A DNA stretch of 64,000 bases from an uncultured SAR86 cluster bacterium (GTDB lineage: Bacteria > Pseudomonadota > Gammaproteobacteria > Magnimaribacterales > TMED112), in assembly GCA_902619265.1 (NCBI GenBank), contig CACNDL010000002.1:72505-136504 (forward strand). Direction: 5' to 3'. The notes below the pieces were generated by a model. It had not been told where the DNA came from. It was given only the letters and a program-made list of their open reading frames with translations, and did not search any database. Numbering within the stretch: the stretch's first letter is position 1; each line of letters begins with the position of its first letter. The translations under genes and the position numbers were made by a program. Shown piece by piece: positions 60,265 through 64,000 of this stretch.

Positions 60265-61315
60265 ATTTAAAGCTTATTTATTAAGAGCAAGTTTTTTACT
60301 TGCTCTTTTTTTCCAACCTGCATCATTGTTTGCAGAAAAAGTAGATTACGTTTTTGAGACTGAATCAGTGTCCTCTATAGGAGATGCTGCTGATGATCCA
60401 GCAATATGGTTTAATCAAGCCGATCCTACTAAGTCGTTAATTTTTGGAACAGATAAGCGAAAAGGCATTCATGTCTATGACCTATATGGGAAAGAATTAA
60501 GTTTCTCTGAGCTTGGTGCAACTAATAATATCGATCTAAGGGTTATTGATAAGAATGTTCATATGGTGATTTCAAATCGATCTTCAGGCACTCTTGGATA
60601 CTGGGTGTTCCCTGAATCCAATTTATATGAGTATTTCTCTGTGAATCCAACTAATGCTTTTACTGAAGATATAACCCATTATCATCTTGATGCAAATATG
60701 AATGTTTATGGTGTATGTATGGGTTTTGTAAATGGTCGTCTTTCTGCAGCATTGACAGAAGAAGAGGGTCCAACTGTCCAAATGTGGGATCTAACTACTA
60801 AGAAAGTAGTTGGAGAGCTAAATATTATTAGTGATGAGGAAAATGCTCCTAAAACAGGAAATGAAGCTGAGGGTTGTTTCTTTGACGATGAAAATAGCCG
60901 GTTATTGATTTCCAGGGAAGGTTCTAAAGGTTATTTAAAAGCTTATGAGTCAGATACACTACGAATCATTGAAGTCGTTGATTCAAGAGATGAGAATATT
61001 ATTGGTGATCCAGAAGGAGTAGCAATTTATAAAACATCAGATGTAGAGGGTTACATCATACTCTCCTCACAAGGGGGTAATGAATTTAATCTGTACGATC
61101 GCGTAAGTTTAGACTTTATTAGTAAATTTATAATTAATGGCGTTGAAGATACTGACGGTTTAGATGTTACTAATAAAGCTGTAGAAGACATATTTCCAAA
61201 TGGGTTTTTGGTTGTACAGGATGGTAGAAACCTACCAAGTAATCAAAATTTTAAAATAGTAAGTATGGAAGAAGTGCTCAAAAAAAAACTGAGCCTTCTT
61301 GGCTTGATCAATTAA
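60245..61315 (+). CDS. Beta-propeller phytase (secreted)
   Basis: DAADDPAIWFNQADPTKSLIFGTDKRKGIHVYDLYGKEL, NNIDLRV, NEAEGCFFDDENSRLLISREG, GDPEGVAIY, NEFNLYDR, FPNGFLVVQDGRN. ATG at 60215/60224 or GTG 60245 are possible starts. Confidence 0.9.
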   Translation: MLDTVTKFKAYLLRASFLLALFFQPASLFAEKVDYVFETESVSSIGDAADDPAIWFNQADPTKSLIFGTDKRKGIHVYDLYGKELSFSELGATNNIDLRVIDKNVHMVISNRSSGTLGYWVFPESNLYEYFSVNPTNAFTEDITHYHLDANMNVYGVCMGFVNGRLSAALTEEEGPTVQMWDLTTKKVVGELNIISDEENAPKTGNEAEGCFFDDENSRLLISREGSKGYLKAYESDTLRIIEVVDSRDENIIGDPEGVAIYKTSDVEGYIILSSQGGNEFNLYDRVSLDFISKFIINGVEDTDGLDVTNKAVEDIFPNGFLVVQDGRNLPSNQNFKIVSMEEVLKKKLSLLGLIN

Positions 61316-61809
61316 AAGAATTTAGTGTAAATAATCCGCTTTTAGCACCACTAATAATCACAGTTTTAGGATTTTTAGAGTCTTTTGTAATTAGTGGTTT
61401 CTTTTTTCCTAGTTTGTTACTTTATTTAATGGCTGTATTCCTTTTTTTAGAGGGTATATCAGGTTTATTCTTTATTACTTTATGTGGATATATAGGATCA
61501 TTCTTAGGCGATCAATCAAGTTATTTAATGGGAAGAATTTATGGCACTAAAGCCTTAAATTGGAAGTTCATCAAAAGTAGGCAAAAACAAGTCGATAAGG
61601 TTAAACAGACGTTCGATAAATATGAATTTACCGCCATACTTATTGGCAGAATGACCCCTAGTTTGCGCCCATTTTCACCTTTTTTTGTTGGTGTTTTCAG
61701 ATTAAATTATCAAAGATTTTTAATTTTTGATCTGATTGCATGTAGTGTTTGGGCTTCAGGTTTGGTGCTTTTAGTTCTTTTATGGGATTATATAGTTAAC
61801 TTTTTTTAA
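61255..61809 (+). CDS. DedA-family membrane protein lacking a canonical start codon; in -1 frame relative to phytase
   Basis: Frame open from 61255: ...TEPSWLDQLKEFSVNNPLLAPLIITVLGFLESFVISGFFFPSLLLYLMAVFLFLEGISGLFFITLCGYIGSFLGDQSSYLMGR...GRMTPSLRPFSPFFVGVF. First canonical start in frame is TTG 61414, inside the conserved N-terminal membrane region. Confidence 0.7.
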   Translation, partial: NSKYGRSAQKKTEPSWLDQLKEFSVNNPLLAPLIITVLGFLESFVISGFFFPSLLLYLMAVFLFLEGISGLFFITLCGYIGSFLGDQSSYLMGRIYGTKALNWKFIKSRQKQVDKVKQTFDKYEFTAILIGRMTPSLRPFSPFFVGVFRLNYQRFLIFDLIACSVWASGLVLLVLLWDYIVNFF

Positions 61810-61810
61810 T

Positions 61811-61987
61811 ATGTTAGGTCTTTTAAGCATAGTTCTTTTGGTAATTCTTGTTTTATTACTACTTCACTATTTTTTTACTCAAAAAACTACAGGTTTAATA
61901 AAAAACTTTCTACTTAAATTTGCTGGAATTGTGCTCACTGTTATTTGTGTATATTTGTTTATTAGACTAATAAGGTTTGTACTTTAA
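61811..61987 (+). CDS. 58-aa small membrane protein (not in ORF track)
   Basis: MLGLLSIVLLVILVLLLLHYFFTQKTTGLIKNFLLKFAGIVLTVICVYLFIRLIRFVL*, directly between dedA and hinT. Confidence 0.6.
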   Translation: MLGLLSIVLLVILVLLLLHYFFTQKTTGLIKNFLLKFAGIVLTVICVYLFIRLIRFVL

Positions 61988-61988
61988 A

Positions 61989-62330
61989 ATGTCTGATTCT
62001 ATTTTTACTAAAATTAAAAACAAAGAGATAGCAGGAACCATAGTATATGAGGATGATCAATGCTTTGCTATTGAAGATATCAACCCTCAAGCTCCGATTC
62101 ATATTCTAATTATCCCGCACAAAGAAATAGCAAAAATATCAGATACCTCAGCAGAGGATAAAGATCTATTAGGTCACTTACTTTATGTTTCAAAAAAAAT
62201 TGCTGATAAATATGATCTGGATGATAACTACAGATTAATTATTAACAATGGGGCAGGTGCTGGCCAAAGTGTATTTCATATACATGTTCATTTAATGGGT
62301 GGCAGAAGCTTAGATTGGCCTCCTGGCTAA
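61989..62330 (+). CDS. HIT-family (histidine triad) nucleotide-binding protein
   Basis: FAIEDINPQAPIHILIIPHKEI, GAGAGQSVFHIHVHLMGGR. Confidence 0.93.
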   Translation: MSDSIFTKIKNKEIAGTIVYEDDQCFAIEDINPQAPIHILIIPHKEIAKISDTSAEDKDLLGHLLYVSKKIADKYDLDDNYRLIINNGAGAGQSVFHIHVHLMGGRSLDWPPG

Positions 62331-62425
62331 ACGAATGTAGCGCCAATAAGAAGTATTACTACAATGATTCCAATCAATATAAAAAATATTACTATATTCT
62401 TCATAACTGTTTTATCATCTTCCAT
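62327..62425 (-). CDS. 32-aa single-TM small protein (not in ORF track)
   Basis: MEDDKTVMKNIVIFFILIGIIVVILLIGATFV*; fills an otherwise non-coding gap. Confidence 0.45.
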   Translation of the reverse strand: MEDDKTVMKNIVIFFILIGIIVVILLIGATFV

Positions 62426-62448
62426 ACTGAAATTTTATAGATATTAAA

Positions 62449-63543
62449 ATGATTCGTATAGAGCCTTACAACGATAAAGAGGTCAAATCTGTTTTGACAA
62501 ATCTCATGAACAATCAAGAATTCATGAAATTTATTAAATCTAATTTAAATAAATCTACATCTAAATTTTTATCAATACCAGGTTCATCCTTAATGGTCAT
62601 GCAATTATTTAAATCAAAAGTTAAAAATATAAACTCCGTAAAAGAATTTCAAGATCAAGTTAAGTTGGTATTAAAGAGTGTCGTCGATCAAACAATTGAA
62701 GAATTTCAAACGAAAGGTCTTGATAGATTAGAAACAAATAAACCTTATCTTTTCATTGGTAATCACAGAGATATAACTCTCGATTCTGCGCTCTGCAATT
62801 TTGCACTAGATAGCATTGGTCAAGATACAACATTTAATGCAATTGGAGATAATCTAGTTAGTGTAGATTGGATGGGCGATTTGCTAAGGCTCAATAAAAG
62901 TTTTGTAATTTCTCGATCTGGCGCTTCAAAAAAAGAGATTTATACCAATTTACTTAAAGCCTCTGAATTTATAAAAAATAAATTAGATGACGGTAATCAT
63001 GTATGGATAGCACAAAAGCAAGGTAGATCGAAAGATGGAATTGATAAAACAGATCCTGCTGTCCTTAAAATGTTGCATATTGCGCTTAGAAAAAACTGCG
63101 ATTTTCAAGAAATCACAAATTATTACAACATTGTTCCATGTTCAATTTCGTATGAAATAGATCCTCTGGCAGTTGAGAAGTCACAACAATTACAAAACAT
63201 AAAATCCAAAGATTTAGATGAGGATATTTCTCATATTTTTAAAGGAGTTATGTTGAATAAAGGCAGGGTTAAATTGTGTTTTGCTGATCAAATACAAGGT
63301 GCTTATTCACCTGAATCTCTAGCCCATGAAATAGATAAACAGATTCTAAATAATTATAAACATTGGGAAACAAATCTATATGCACATGAATTTTTAAATG
63401 GTGAAGTTGATGACGATAAATATCCAAAAGCAAGTAAATACTTTAATGAATTAAGAGCTTCTATGACTAATAGAGACTTAGAATATATAATGTCTCAATA
63501 CGCCAATCCAATTGTGGCCAAAAAGGAAATAAATAATGAGTGA
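62449..63543 (+). CDS. 1-acyl-glycerol-3-phosphate acyltransferase-like protein
   Basis: NKPYLFIGNHRDITLDSAL (HX4D variant NHRDITLD), VSVDWMGDLLRLNKSFVISRSG, KQGRSKDGIDKTDPAVLKML. Confidence 0.8.
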   Translation: MIRIEPYNDKEVKSVLTNLMNNQEFMKFIKSNLNKSTSKFLSIPGSSLMVMQLFKSKVKNINSVKEFQDQVKLVLKSVVDQTIEEFQTKGLDRLETNKPYLFIGNHRDITLDSALCNFALDSIGQDTTFNAIGDNLVSVDWMGDLLRLNKSFVISRSGASKKEIYTNLLKASEFIKNKLDDGNHVWIAQKQGRSKDGIDKTDPAVLKMLHIALRKNCDFQEITNYYNIVPCSISYEIDPLAVEKSQQLQNIKSKDLDEDISHIFKGVMLNKGRVKLCFADQIQGAYSPESLAHEIDKQILNNYKHWETNLYAHEFLNGEVDDDKYPKASKYFNELRASMTNRDLEYIMSQYANPIVAKKEINNE

Positions 63544-63661
63544 TGATCAATTTTATGATTCAGAAGAAGAAAAAGAAAACTCTTCATCTGATGCAAACGT
63601 AGCTTTAGTAATGATTATTTGCGGTGTAATAGGCGCAACAATTTATGTAGCATCACTATGA
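63536..63661 (+). CDS. 41-aa acidic single-TM small protein (not in ORF track)
   Basis: MSDDQFYDSEEEKENSSSDANVALVMIICGVIGATIYVASL*; overlaps both neighbours (ATGAG and ATGA overlaps). Confidence 0.6.
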   Translation: MSDDQFYDSEEEKENSSSDANVALVMIICGVIGATIYVASL

Positions 63662-64000
63662 GTCTAAAATCACAAGATCTGTTTAACGTAAGCAATAAAG
63701 TCGTCGTGGTTACCGGTGGTTCAAGAGGTATAGGAGAAATGATTACCTCTGGTTTTTTAGCCAATAAATCTAAAGTTTATATAACAGCAAGAAAAGAAGA
63801 AGCCTTAGTAAAGAAGGCTGAAGAATTATCACAAAAATACGATTGTGAGTGCATTCCTGTCAGTGGCGATATTTCAAATACTGAGGGTATAGATGCATTA
63901 GTAAAGTTTTTGAATGATGCAGAACCAGATGGAATTGATTATTTAATCAATAACGCTGGCGCAGCTTGGGGTGCTAATTACGATGATTTTCCTGAAAGTG
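63658..64000 (+). CDS. SDR-family oxidoreductase, partial (runs off the window)
   Basis: MSLKSQDLFNVSNKVVVVTGGSRGIGEMITSGF...YLINNAGAAWG; TGxxxGIG and NNAG motifs. Confidence 0.88.
   Translation, partial: MSLKSQDLFNVSNKVVVVTGGSRGIGEMITSGFLANKSKVYITARKEEALVKKAEELSQKYDCECIPVSGDISNTEGIDALVKFLNDAEPDGIDYLINNAGAAWGANYDDFPES

Overview
The window is an AT-rich bacterial chromosome segment, almost fully coding, with gene content typical of a marine gammaproteobacterium. A SAR86-like lineage is my inference, not tested. Readable blocks are: (1) pheA on the minus strand, preceded by a structured, terminator-ended, GGA-rich putative sRNA or leader; (2) a long plus-strand run with SDR, M19 dipeptidase, cupin and a complete tryptophan pathway in the order trpF-B-A-E-G-D-C, followed by a DUF4399-like gene; (3) a Pro-Thr-linker lipoprotein with a C-terminal lamin-tail-like domain; (4) a bacterial indoleamine 2,3-dioxygenase divergent from a TonB-dependent siderophore receptor, with Fur-box-like palindromes between them; (5) glpK, glutaredoxin, exonuclease I, a DUF5916-like OMP, a NatAB-like ABC exporter, tadA, dihydroorotase, and a minus-strand run folE-maf-queD-cysS-thrS-yidD; (6) two tRNA-Gly genes (GCC, UCC); (7) photolyase-related protein, MscS, GGT, a Skp1-GlcNAc-transferase-like glycosyltransferase and YqgE; (8) a phosphate/secretion block: phoBR directly followed by a full T2SS operon gspC-N, then ppx/gppA, ppk2, pit, a TonB-receptor C-terminal remnant, a beta-propeller phytase, and a DedA gene that has no canonical start codon and sits in the -1 frame after an A9 run at the phytase 3' end. 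The most interesting signals are the last block, the Fur-flanked IDO/TBDR divergon, the pheA-upstream RNA, the structured 3' region after the TBDR, and several unannotated small membrane ORFs with stop/start overlaps. No CRISPR arrays, rRNAs or transposases were seen.
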